DNA from: Cryptomeria japonica
Taxonomy: Eukaryota > Streptophyta > Pinopsida > Cupressales > Cupressaceae
DNA: 64,000 bases
NCBI RefSeq assembly: GCF_030272615.1
Contig: NC_081414.1
Location: forward strand, 336,677,927-336,741,926
Direction: 5' to 3'
Below, piece by piece: positions 23,135-34,018 of this stretch (its first letter is position 1; each line of letters starts with the position of its first letter). A model generated the notes under the pieces. That model saw only the letters and a list, made by a program, of their open reading frames with translations. It was not told the DNA's origin and did not search any database. The position numbers and the translations under genes are program-made.

Positions 23135-24073
23135 TGTTACAACCTGATTTTTATAAACTTAATTATTATTAAATAATTTGGACATGGATAAATATCTAGA
23201 ATAAAACTTTGATGTGTGATCTTTGACTTATCCCAAAATCTTAATTTTTGCAAAAAGAGTAAATGAAATTACCATGTCTTAATTTAAATTGCAATATGGA
23301 CGTATTAGATGTTATGATTAAATTTGAAATGCAAATGAAGGTGATAAATAATATGCATCAAAAAGGAATTTGAAAATAATGTATGATGTTTTTATATATA
23401 TGTTGACATATTGTTATTATTACATGGGCTAACTTATTGATGTTTTTCTTGAGTAATGAGCTATTGTAGGGTGTCAAAGATGAACATGTGGTTGAGGTAG
23501 AGGTTTCCTAGCTCAATGGCAACTCGGTCGGTGTGATGGGAACTTGCACACACACATACTTAGTTGATAGCAATGCATGGTTTCATTGAACTAGCTAAAT
23601 GATGAAATGTTTAATCATCAATGTGAATTATTGTGTCAGATAGAAATATAAATGATTTTCTTTCTATTTATTAAAAAAAGATCAATCTAGAAACAAAATT
23701 TTATTTAGAAAATTAGCCAAATTAGAAAAATAAATTAATAAATATGCATTTTAGTTTTTATATATAAATTGAAATGATTTATTTTTTGTTATTTCAAAGA
23801 TTATATTAATAAGAGAAAAGAAAATTAACTGACTAACAATGCTTTCTTTGTTATATACATTGATTTTTAAACACGTTTAGATTCTATTTTTGCCTCGTGC
23901 AATTTTGAACGGGTGGGAAACCTGACACCTCAACTGAATCATATAGTGGAAACTTAATTGTTAACTAGAAACTTAAAGAAAACAAATTTCCACATGTGGT
24001 CTTGATATGCCAAGTGTAGAGGGAAGTTGAGTTAAAAAATAATGATGACAACTAGTAAAGAAGACATGCAACA

Positions 24074-24363
24074 ATGGTTTTTTTTTGTTTTTTGTTTTAA
24101 ACTATGCCTGGTAAACTTTTTAACGTGACCGGTGACACTGGCACGACACGCCCTCTGTCTCCACGTGAATGACTTTGACCCAGAGCTATGAATCGGTGAG
24201 GCCACAAACGGGGGACCTCATCCCCACACTTCACTTGTTCAAATCCGCGAGCACAATTGCCCAGCGAAGGCACAAGGCCTTGCGACCACAATGGCCCAAC
24301 AGAGATTTGAACCTTGGTGGCCACTTCACCAACAAAGTGTTTAAACCGTGACACTACATGTCT
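24074..24363 (-). mobile_element. tRNA-type SINE, minus orientation, with flanking repeats
   Basis: Read on the minus strand, a pol III A box (TAGTGTCACGGTTTAAAC, 24356-24339) is followed about 25 bases later by a B box (GGTTCAAATCTC, 24313-24302). The element ends in an A-rich tail (the T-run at 24077-24096 on the + strand). Flanking repeats are GAAGACATGCAACA (24060-24073) and GAAGACAACATGCACA (24364-24379). The paralogue at 20598-20620 reads GAAGACATGCACAAAC without the insert, a clear empty site. The 290-bp body fits a plant SINE. Family not recognised. Confidence 0.8.
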
Positions 24364-25175
24364 GAAGACAACATGCACAAACTTAGTCAAGAAGAGAGAG
24401 ATGAGAAATCACAACAAGAAGGGGGAAGAAGAAAAAAAATCGGAGGAAAGACTTGTAAACAAAGGAAAGATACTAGAGAATCTTTTATAGAAAGGAAAAT
24501 GTAGGAAAAAAAGAGAGAAACATATTCTTAATGAATTAGCAAGATGATTTAGCGGAGGGAACCGAGTATGTTTAGGGGAAGCAGAGACAAGTGACTAGAA
24601 ATTTCAGCGCTTACATAAGACAACCTCAACCTCAATCCAAATTATTCCCAAGTGCGTACTGTAAACTGTTGAAATGTTTTAGTTGATAATTGTTCAAAGC
24701 CTCCCATGAGCCTTGTATTTTTGTGCATCAGACAATTATAGTAGATTCAAGGGTGATCCCACAATAGTGGGTTACACTTCTTAGCCAACTTTGACACTAA
24801 AATAATTTTTTTGAAAAAATAACTTCACATTCGAACACCTATTACCACTAAACCTTAAGGAATTTGTAGATGATGTAAACTAGTGATTTGTGTCATTTTT
24901 TTATGTAGATTCTAAATAAATTTATTTGAAATTTTTTGGAATCAATTTGTATCCATTTTTCTATCTCCCTCGAAAAATAGTTTTTAATAGTAACAACATT
25001 TAAAAAAAGTGATACTCCGTTGGTAACACATAACTTTTTTTTCTATAATAGATAACAATGTGATTCTTTCAAACTTATGTTTGTAACATCGATATATAAT
25101 GTTTGCACTTCGTTTTATAACATTATGATCAGTATTTCATATTTTAATAAGTTTTGAAGTTGAGTTAACTCTAAT

Positions 25176-25988
25176 TTTAACATAGGTTCATTTGGTAACT
25201 CGTAACTTGTTAAGTATATATCAAAATTTTATTTTATTTTTTGTTGTTGGAAAGAGGACTTCAAGACCTATTATGTAGATATTTTTCAAAAAAAAAATTA
25301 TTAGTTTATTATTTTTCCATAAGTTTTGAACAAAGAAGTTGATGTTTGGTGAAAAACCTATGTTTAGTTAAACTAAAAATAAATTAATAATAAATTCAAT
25401 ATATATTAAAATCGTAATCATTGGAAAGCTCGCTTCGAGTACCGTTATCATGCATTTGGGTTTTTCAAGATTGTTCCATTTGAGCCTTCAATCAGAGCTT
25501 TGAAGGCCAAAAATCTATAGAAAATTGGGGAGATTGTGGGGGGGGGGGAGATGTCTAGCAAATAGGTTTGATAGAACATATGTTCTCTCGAAAGGGGTTC
25601 GGTTGAACCCATATCCTATCGAACATTGTTGACACAATTTAAAAATATATATATTGACACATATACATTTTTAAAAAAAACGTATTTAAAGGGGTTTGAT
25701 CAAACGTAGGTTTCGATCGAACCCCTTTAAATATTAAAAAAAATTAAATCAAAAACACTTTCGTTCGAACATTATATTCGATCAAAAGTATTAAAAAATA
25801 ATGTTCAATGAAAAGATTTTTTTTGTTTGATCGAACATTATATTCGATTGAAAGCGGTAAAATTTTCGTTTTAAACAAAAGAGTAGAATTTTTTCATCCA
25901 AAAAATTGTAAGCCACTTCTGTGGGTTCACCCTCAAATTAAAGAAATGTAGTTTTTCCCATCGGTGCTATATCTTAAAACTATCGAAT
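25176..25988. other. ~810-bp segment present in L copy B only
   Basis: It lies between AAGTTTTGAAGT and CATGTCTATGTATGTGATAT, which are nearly adjacent in copy A. It contains a run of 12 G near 25538, and around 25600-25850 several TTCGATCGAAC-like inverted motifs (GATCGAACATTATATTCGAT in two places). I could not find terminal repeats, so insertion in B and deletion in A both remain possible. Confidence 0.5.
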
Positions 25989-26284
25989 CATGTCTATGTA
26001 TGTGATATGAGCTTGTATCTATTCATTGAATCAAAACGCTTCAGAGTAATGGTGAATACCAAATGTCTATAAAATTGTCACTCTTCTCATTAGCGCAAAT
26101 TCTTTTTATGAATCATGCTCATGATGGTATGAAATGCATGTGATAATAATATTAATATTAGTGGAGAACTGAAGTAATAGTAGAGTACTGAAGAAAAATC
26201 AAAGGTAGAGAGGTTAGTATGAAGAAAACTTTCGTAGGAACGTTTTAGAAGGCGCTAGACCTTTACTAGGCATTGTATGTACAC

Positions 26285-26292
26285 TATAAATA
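26285..26292 (+). promoter_or_regulatory. TATA box in the gypsy 5' LTR
   Basis: TATAAATA in the context CACTATAAATACAATG is the best core promoter candidate in copy B. It would start transcription near 26320, leaving a long R-U5 region before the primer-binding site. Confidence 0.45.
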
Positions 26293-27495
26293 CAATGCAG
26301 TGAAGGAAAATAGAGGAAACTGCGATAAACACTATAAAGTAATAACTCATGGTAGCCTTTTTTTGTGTTTGCCCAGAATAAAAAGGCGTTAGTCAACTAC
26401 ATTTAAAAGATGTAAGAGATTCACAGTTCGGCTATATTAAATAATCCATTTATTATTATTCTAGCTACATATTAAATCATAGGGTATGGAGGAAAATAAT
26501 CAATTTGTTTCGTAAGCTAGGTACATGCTGTTGTAAATGTACTTACCTAATATTAGTGGGGGGGTTGCAAAGAAATTTATCAAACTTAATTAGATGTTTA
26601 GTTGTAGTTTGGGTTGAAGGGAGGTTGCCAAGTTTTCTAAACTTTTTAGTTGTCATACAGTAATAAAAGATCTTAAGTTCCTTCTTTGTTGTTGGAAACT
26701 TTCAAACATTTTCGGGAATTCTCCGATGCATATATCAAAAAGAAATTAAATGGTTTTCATGAAGTAATCTCTTTATAGCCTATAATCTATTCTGAATCCA
26801 AGAAAAGAATATTTGAAGTATGCTATTCAACATCACTTTAATGTTAATTTTGTTTGTATTATTCCTATCTATGTCTCGTTAACAATAGAATAAGTTCATT
26901 TAGTTAGATGCAAAAGATTAAAGTTGGATTATTTGTTTTGAGATAAATTTAAAAAAAAAATTAAAAACATTTTAGCAACCATTGAGAAACCAACTCAATG
27001 TTGAGGATGCATAATGAAAGCTAGATATGTTGGGAAATAGTTCATTTATATTGTGCGTTTAAGGGAATATATTTTTATACATATATGTTTTGTTCTCTAA
27101 AGATCTAGACCAGAGGGAGGGATTGTAACTTGTACCTTATTGCAATACAATTATGTAATTTAAGCAAGAGGTATTTTCTTTTTTCTTTTCTTATTTTACT
27201 TTTTATTTTAAAAACTTACTGGTAGAGTAGTTTTTTCGTTAGTAGAGCTAAGTAAATCTAAATGGGCGAGTGCCAAATATGGGAAAACAAGGAAAGGTAA
27301 ATCTTGACACCTGATTTACCTATTGGTAGTTGTCATAGGTCTTTGGCCAAAGTATTTTAATCAATTTGATACTATTTAATTTCCTTTAATTACTCCTTTC
27401 CAAATCATGAAAATTATGATTGCATGATCATAGGTGACATGTATGTTAGATATTTTCATGTTGCACTAGGATCGCATCCCACCTATCAGTTCCAA

Positions 27496-27508
27496 TTTGG
27501 TAGGAGCC
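27496..27508 (+). other. Primer-binding site of the gypsy element (degenerate initiator-Met type)
   Basis: TTTGGTAGGAGCC, two bases after the LTR end, resembles TGGTATCAGAGCC, the complement of the 3' end of initiator-Met tRNA, with one short gap. Confidence 0.4.
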
Positions 27509-27548
27509 TTGTGCAAGGGTCATGAGCTCTTTGAGAATCAAGGAAGTC

Positions 27549-27746
27549 GATGCTTCGTGGTTGGGTGGAAAAAGCATCTGGGCCACATGTTCATCTCACA
27601 GGAGTAGATGGAGAGGATTATGTGATGATTGGAGGCAAAATTATAATATCATTATATTCATCATTCCATGTATTGCAACCTAATGGTCAGTTTGTATATG
27701 TATTAATTGTGGCCCAGTTGCTTTTTCCACCTAGCCACGAAGCATC
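27549..27746. mobile_element. MITE-like inverted-repeat element, 198 bp
   Basis: The 36-bp arms 27549-27584 and 27711-27746 are inverted copies with three mismatches (GATGCTTCGTGG at the outer end, CTGGGCC at the inner end). The interior has no gene. Immediately after the right arm, TGGGTGGAAAAAGCACC (27747-27763) repeats an inner part of the arm in direct orientation. No target-site duplication is obvious, so it may instead be a hairpin of the retroelement leader. Confidence 0.55.
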
Positions 27747-27923
27747 TGGGTGGAAAAAGCACCTACCTCACTAAAAGATGCAAAATTGTGATGCAAGATA
27801 ATCCTTGCCAATCACATGGACACTAGGCATACCAATTGAAGTAGGTCAAGAAATGGGTCGAATAACGAACAGAATGAGAGGTTAGAACATATTTTCAACC
27901 TCCTAAATCGTTAGGAATCTTGA

Positions 27924-28750
27924 ATGACCAATATTGAACAAGAGTTCCAGGGGATTCAGAGGGAAAGGAATGAAAATCCCAGAAATGAGGATCAAAGGAA
28001 AGAAGGTATAAAAAATGAACAAAGAAATGAGGATCATGGGAACAACAGAGGCAGGATTGCAGAGGAACTTAGTAAGGACCTCAAGAAAGTGGCGCCACTA
28101 AAGTTTGATGGAAAAACCAAAGGGGATGGAGTTGAAGCCTAGATTATAGAGATTAAGAAATATTTTGAGCTTTGTAACCTATCTGATGAATATTGTGCCA
28201 TGTGGGGTGCTTATTAGCTTATTAGAGAAGCGACCACCTAGTGGGACAATGAGAAGGTCGAGAAATAGTTGTGACTAATAGAGGTTACATGGGAGTTGTT
28301 TCTATAGCTCTTCAGGAAGAGGTGGTTACTATAACACGTCTTTGATTAAAAAATGATGGAGTTTCAGAATTTGACCCAGGGCAACATCATGACAATAACA
28401 CAGTATTGGGAGAAGTTCTCTATTTGTTGAAATACATGCCTCGGTATCAAATGGATGAGCATTTAAAAATCCATAAGTTCACCTTGGGGATGAAACCTCA
28501 TAATGGAGTTGAAATGGACATGCATTTTCCTATGACAATGGATGAAGTGTTTGAGAAGGCTGCCAAATAGGAATAAAAACTTCTTCAGATTTTAAACTAC
28601 CACAATAGTAAAAGGAGTAACACATCTTCTAGATTTGGAAAGAGAAATTTCTAGGGAAAATATAATCAAAAGGGAGGTTTTCATTAGATTCAAAATCTTA
28701 AAAGAAATAAGGATGCACAAGACAGGGCATCGAAGAATTATAGTGGGAAC
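27924..28750 (+). pseudogene. Ty3/gypsy gag, 5' part, broken
   Basis: Frame from ATG 27924: a polar, Arg/Glu/Asn-rich start, then APLKFDGKTKGDG (typical lead-in of plant gypsy capsid), IEIKKYFELCNL and a capsid-like helical region to about 28560. Five or more TAG/TAA stops interrupt it (first at 28140), and frames shift after about 28420. The zinc knuckle of this gag lies beyond the copia insertion at 34111. Confidence 0.7.
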
Positions 28751-29945
28751 TGTTGGGATCCAAGAACACTGAGAGGGGAGGGTGAATCAGTGTTCTACCA
28801 GAATGGCGAAATTTAACCTTATTAACACAACAACTCGACAACCGATAAACATAAAAGCATATAACAATGAGTAATAATGCAACCACAAAGATAAACACCA
28901 TAACACCACATATTTATACGTGGAAAACCTCAAAGAGGAAAAACCACAGTGGGATTGGACACCCACAATATCTATCCACTGATCAGATGAATAAATATTA
29001 TAATAAGGGGCCTGCACATGCAGGAAGGCCAACAACCTAGAGCACACTGCTCATCACAAAATGAGCCTCGCTGACTATAGAAAACATCGAACCACAATCC
29101 AAAATGAAGATTGAACTGCAAGTATAGTATCTCCTATGCTTGAGTACAGTTCTGGTTAAGCTCGGTACCAGAGGTCTTAAAGATATTTCACTAACTCAAT
29201 TCGATCACCTATGATTGACCAAAACCTTTGCATATGATTACAACCTTATTCACACAGAGATAGTCACATAACCCATAAACCCATCACCATAACCATGATC
29301 TATAAATAGATCTTACATCATATTTATACCAACCTGGGACCTAAACAATTAGGTCGGCCACCTAAAAGATAATACAATAAATTTGTAATATAAACCCGCA
29401 ATCCAATGCTCAACCAAGTCAGCCTAAGACTGAAACAACATAATCCAATCAATAAATCCAACCGGTAACGCATCGGGATCATCTACCAACACGTTACATA
29501 AACCAGTCCATAACCTAGCAGAATGAGATAACATTAGGTCCGGTCTTAAATGCAACACCAGTGATCAACAGGAACACAAATAAGATAACCAACAACATCT
29601 CGAAATCCATCTAGAAGCTGCACCAACACCACTTATCAAGTGCGTCAAAAGATCTTCAACAAAGCTCTGTCGGTAAAACCCTTACCGGTGACCAAAAGGC
29701 TTACTAGAACAAATAATATCTCTGGAATCATCAAATCTCAAACCAATTGATCATGATACACATCTGAATAGCATGAATGATAGATCCAAACCAATTCCAC
29801 AAACCAAAGCATACCAGATCAATATCATAATCCAACCGCTCTACCAGAACCTACCGGAAACTGGTAAACAACCAAAATAGTCGGTGTTGCCATCAATGAC
29901 AAAACATCAATGCAACACATAATGAATTCCTCCAATTTTCTAACA
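28751..29945 (-). repeat. 3' LTR of the minus-strand copia element
   Basis: 1,195 bp, colinear with 32847-34018 by eye with scattered substitutions (for example TTATACGTGGAAAACC against TTATACATGGAAAACC). Ends TG...CA. Confidence 0.85.
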
Positions 29946-30559
29946 ATCTCCCCCTTTGGCATTGATGGCAACACTAGATGTGAAAAACATCCAAGTGCCA
30001 AGAAATGCCAACCAAGTCTCCCCCAATGGAAGACATCCAACAATCTCCCCAAAATGATATGACAATGAAGTTCTGAAACAAATATCTATGTACCAATTAA
30101 CCATCCATATACTTGAACCAAACTCCCCCAATGGGATACAACCAATCTGAAATTTTGTTCCTCCTCCTAGTGCCAACAATCTCCCATAAAGTGATATTAC
30201 AATGAAGTTTAAAAACTCCCCCTATGAATGATATCCCTATTAAGCTCTAATCTTTCCCCTTTAACAGATATTCTGTTAACCTTTATTTTTCACATATATC
30301 TCTCCCCCTTTGACATCAATGCCAAAAATCTAAGATAAACATCAAAGAAAAATCATAAATCCACTGAACCACACAACTGACTACTCCCCCTGAGTAGTAG
30401 CACCAACAAATCAATCTAGAATGAATAGTAGCTTTGTAAATGCATACCAGACTGATGCCAATCAACATCACTCAAGTCTCTACCGGAGGGGCAGAAACCC
30501 CCAATTTGTCTCTGAAGTACTCAAATTATAACTCAAACCAATTTGACTTCATTACCTTC

Positions 30560-30900
30560 TCTATCAGAAAAATATACTTGATAGAAATATCAGATTCTTT
30601 GATATGTCAATAGCAATAGAGTTATCACAGTGAATAACTACCAGTTCATTATAATCTACCCTTATATCCTTCAACATTTGCTTCATACATAGAACTTGTG
30701 TATAGTTAGTAGCAACAACAACATACTTAGCTTCAATAGTAGATAAAGAAGTACATGAGTGCTTCTTGTTGATCCATGAAATCAGTTTCTTTCCAAGAAA
30801 GAAAACTCCATTGGATGAGCCTATCCAGTTACCTATATCTCTATCCCAATCGACATTTGAATATTCTCATGGTGTAAAGTCATCATAAAAAAAACATACC
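30560..30900 (-). pseudogene. Copia RNase H C-terminal fragment
   Basis: Minus-strand frame reads FFLGKKLISWINKKHSCTSL, STIEAKYVVVATNY and VVIHCDNSIAIDISKN, the end of the copia RNase H (Glu of EAKY and Asp of CDNS are active-site positions). The gene upstream is deleted: from about 30900 to 31440 only diverged pieces of the integrase-RT spacer are seen (KTPRYVRL near 31205). Confidence 0.75.
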
Positions 30901-31863
30901 AGAAAATCCTTGAAAACATCCAAAAAATCCTAGCAACCGGAGCAAGGATTCAACATAATCAATTCCTTCCTTCTAAGAATATCCTTTACATACCAATCAA
31001 GCCTAGTTCCAATAACATCCAAGTCCATGTATTGTTCTTTTCTAACTGATCCAATTCCTTTTCCATAGCTCACATCCAACATTCATCCTTACAAGCTTCA
31101 TCCACTAATGTCGGTTCAACTTGAGAAATTAAACATACCTCATCAGCTACCAACCTTCTTCTTGTCCAATTATCTGATCTTCTGAATGAATTAACCTTAC
31201 ATACCTAGGAGTCTTCTAACTTTTTGTTTCTCTGCTCTGATCTTCAATTACAATTGAATTTTCTGATACTACTGGGGTAACTGGTTCAACATTTTACTTC
31301 GGTACAGGTGCTACCAGTTTAGTTATAACCATTTCCACTTCTGGTTCTCTCTCATAAGTTCTGATTTGACCTTTGTTTAGCTCATCCACCTTGACATTAT
31401 CACTCTCCATAATTATCTGCAATCTTTTGTTATAACATTGGTAAACCAAACCAGATCCAAGATCAAAATCCAAGATCCAACAAATCTTTGTTGGTTAACC
31501 TTCAAACTAACTTCCCCAAAATTTGAAATAGGCTTTCAGACCATTACCAGGGCCAATGCAAGATCTACCATCAATTTGCCTCCCCCTAAGGTGAATGCCT
31601 TAGATACCAGATGAGTTTCCTATTGATGCAAGAACATTCTTCTCTGTCGGTTGAGAAATCGAGGTATATGCTTCAGCCAAATGAACATCTGGGAAAATTG
31701 ATTTTGTCAATTGAGCCTCAGACTTCATAACCCACTTCTTCTCATGCTCCTTTCGAATCTCATCAACCTTCTGAGTTTCCTTCTCATTAGATTTATCACT
31801 TCCTGTCAGTAGGTTCTTGCTTCTGCAAAATTTAGCAATATGTCCTACTTTGTTGCATGCATA

Positions 31864-32829
31864 TCAAATAACATTGTTCTTCTGAATTTCCTTATTGTAA
31901 CCATTCCTCGACCTACATTGATTAGCCATATGTCCAAACTTTCCACATGCATGACATCTCACATTCATTCTACAATATTTTTTTCTATGACCATACTTTT
32001 TATAATTTGAACACTGACCAGGAATTGCATTATGATTCTGATTTGCTCTATTCCTGCATTGACTTGCTCTATGACCAAACTTATTACAAAAAAAGCATAT
32101 ACCATTAAATTTGTGTGCATTGGGTTGCCTTACTGGTGATTTTTTATTTTGGTTGACCTTTTGACTGGATATGTCATCCTGATTTGCAGTATCGAAGTTT
32201 TCTCCATGCTCAAATCCAAGACCTTTAGTGTCTCTGGTGTCTCTTTTATCCTTCAATAACTCATATAGATTAACAGAACTAACCTTGAACTTATCTTTGT
32301 ATTCATTTGCAGCATCCAGATCGCCTCTTAGGATTACCATCATTCTCTCCAACTCTTTCTCATTGTTCTGTGATTGCACCAATTCAACTCTCAACACATC
32401 ATTCTCATGCACCAACCTAATGCATTCCTCATATTTGTCTTTCAGAGATATACTAATATTTTCTTCATTCTTCTTCCAGTCTTCAATCTCCTTAGACATC
32501 CTCAAAGTCATAGCTTGCAGTTCATTCTTCATGACACCATTCTCCTGACTCAGCTTCTGACATAATTCCTTTCAAGCATTCTTCTCTCCATCATCTTGAT
32601 TTTGTAATTGATCACAAAGTTCCTTCCTTTTAGCTTGTGCAGATGACAACCTCTCCTGCAGAGTAAAAATGAATTCCTTCGCAGATCTCAACTCACCTTG
32701 CAACTTCATGTTCCTCAACCTTTCAGCATCATATTCTTCAAGTGCTACTTGAAGTTCCTTCCTCAAACTTATCTCCATGGATTCTGGATTCAAGATCTTC
32801 CTCAAGTTGTTATACTTACTCTGAGGCAC
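31864..32829 (-). pseudogene. Copia gag with three zinc knuckles
   Basis: Two minus-strand frames, 32829-32572 and 32532-31864, are separated by a break near 32560. The first parts are coiled-coil rich (heptad-like KNEENISISLKDKYEECIRL). The end has CFFCNKFGHRASQC, CSNYKKYGHRKKYC (one Cys lost) and CHACGKFGHMANQC, classic CCHC RNA-binding knuckles. The 222-codon part is the longest intact frame of this element. Coiled-coil plus multiple knuckles is unusual for a short copia gag and resembles a long-gag variant. Confidence 0.7.
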
Positions 32830-32830
32830 T

Positions 32831-32846
32831 AGGCTCTAATACCAAT
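32831..32846 (-). other. Primer-binding site of the minus-strand copia element
   Basis: Minus-strand ATTGGTATTAGAGCCT, directly after the LTR end, matches the initiator-Met tRNA type (TGGTATCAGAGC) with one change. Confidence 0.75.
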
Positions 32847-34018
32847 TGTTGGGATCCAAGAACTCTGAGGGGGGGGGGGGGGGGGGGGGGTGAATTAGTG
32901 TTCTACTGGAATGGAGAAATTTAACCTTATTAACACACCAACTCAGTAACCGGAAAACATAAAAGCATATAACAATGAGTAACAATGCAACCACAAAGAT
33001 GAACACCACAACACCATAGATTTATACATGGAAAACCTCAAAGAGGAAAAACCACGGTGGGATTGGACACCCACAATATCTATCCACTGATCAAATGAAT
33101 AAATATTACAATAAGGGGTCTGCACATGCAGAAAGGCCAATAGCCTAGAGCACACTGCTCATCACAAAATGAGCCTTGCTGACTATAGAAAACATCGGAC
33201 CACAAACCAAAATGAAGATTGAACTGCAAGTATAGCATATCCTATGCTTGAGTATAGTTATGGTTAAGCTCAGTACCAGAGGTCTTAAAGCTCTTTCACC
33301 AACCCAATTCGATCACCTATGATTGACCAAAACCTCTCCATATGATTACAACCTTATTCGCACATAGATAGTCACATAACCCATAAACCCATCACCATAA
33401 CCATGATCTATAAAGAGATCTTACATCATATTTATACCAACCTGGGACCTAAACAATTAGGTCAGCCACCTAAAAGATAATACAATAAATTCATAATATA
33501 AACCCACAATCCAATAATCAACCAAGTCGGCCTCAAACCGAAACAACATAATCCAATCAATAAATCCAACTGGTAACACATCAAGACCATCCACCAACAT
33601 GTTATATAAATTGGTCCATAACCTAGAAGAATGAGATAGCATTAGGTCCGGTCCTAAATGCAACACCACTGATCAATAGGAACACAAACAAGATAACCAA
33701 TAGCATTCCAAAAGCCATCTAGAAGCCGCACCAACACCACTTATCAAGTGCGTCAAAAGATCTTCAACAAAGCTCTATCGATAAAACCCTTACCGATGAC
33801 CAAAAGGCTTACTAGAACAAATTATATCTCCCGAGTCATCAAATCCTGAACCAACTGATCATGATACGCATCTGAATAGCATGAATGACAAATCAAATCA
33901 ATATCATAATCCAAACGCTCTATCGGAACCTACCAAAAACTAGTAAACAACCAAAAAAGTCGGTGTTGCCATCAAAACATCAATGCAACACATAATCAAT
34001 TCCTGCAATTTTTGAACA
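32847..34018 (-). repeat. 5' LTR of the minus-strand copia element
   Basis: 1,172 bp. It contains a run of 22 G (32869-32890) where the partner LTR reads GAGAGGGGAGGG. The outer end AATTTTTGAACA joins gypsy gag sequence. Confidence 0.85.
32869..32890 (+). repeat. 22-base poly-G tract in the copia LTR
   Basis: Uninterrupted G homopolymer. The second LTR has a mixed purine tract at the same place, so the run expanded after insertion or is a sequencing or assembly effect. Confidence 0.9.

Larger units (their letters stand above)
23135..27494 (+). repeat. L copy B, putative 5' LTR of the gypsy element
   Basis: It starts TGTTACAACCTG. A TATA box lies at 26285 and the end is placed at CAGTTCCA just before the primer-binding site. 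The first ~570 bp match the 3' LTR (37610-38181), and 23135-26146 matches copy A. The stretch 26147-27494 has no second copy in the window, so its LTR status rests only on the TATA box and primer-binding site. Confidence 0.55.
28751..34018 (-). mobile_element. Ty1/copia element, minus orientation, internally deleted, both LTRs present
   Basis: Two direct LTRs flank an internal region: 28751-29945 (3' LTR) and 32847-34018 (5' LTR). Both start TGTTGGGATCC and end AACA on the + strand. Flanks GGAAC (28746-28750) and AGAAC (34019-34023) fit a 5-bp target duplication with one change. On the minus strand the order is: 5' LTR, primer-binding site (32846-32831), gag (to 31864), remnants of the integrase-RT spacer, RNase H end (30900-30560), purine tract AAAGGGGGAGAT (29957-29946), 3' LTR. 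Protease, the integrase core and most of RT are missing. It could be a non-autonomous lineage that keeps gag, or a single old deletion copy. Confidence 0.85.

Noticed and set aside
24097-24390. 97-codon minus-strand frame
   Set aside because: It lies almost wholly within the SINE, whose pol III boxes explain the sequence better.
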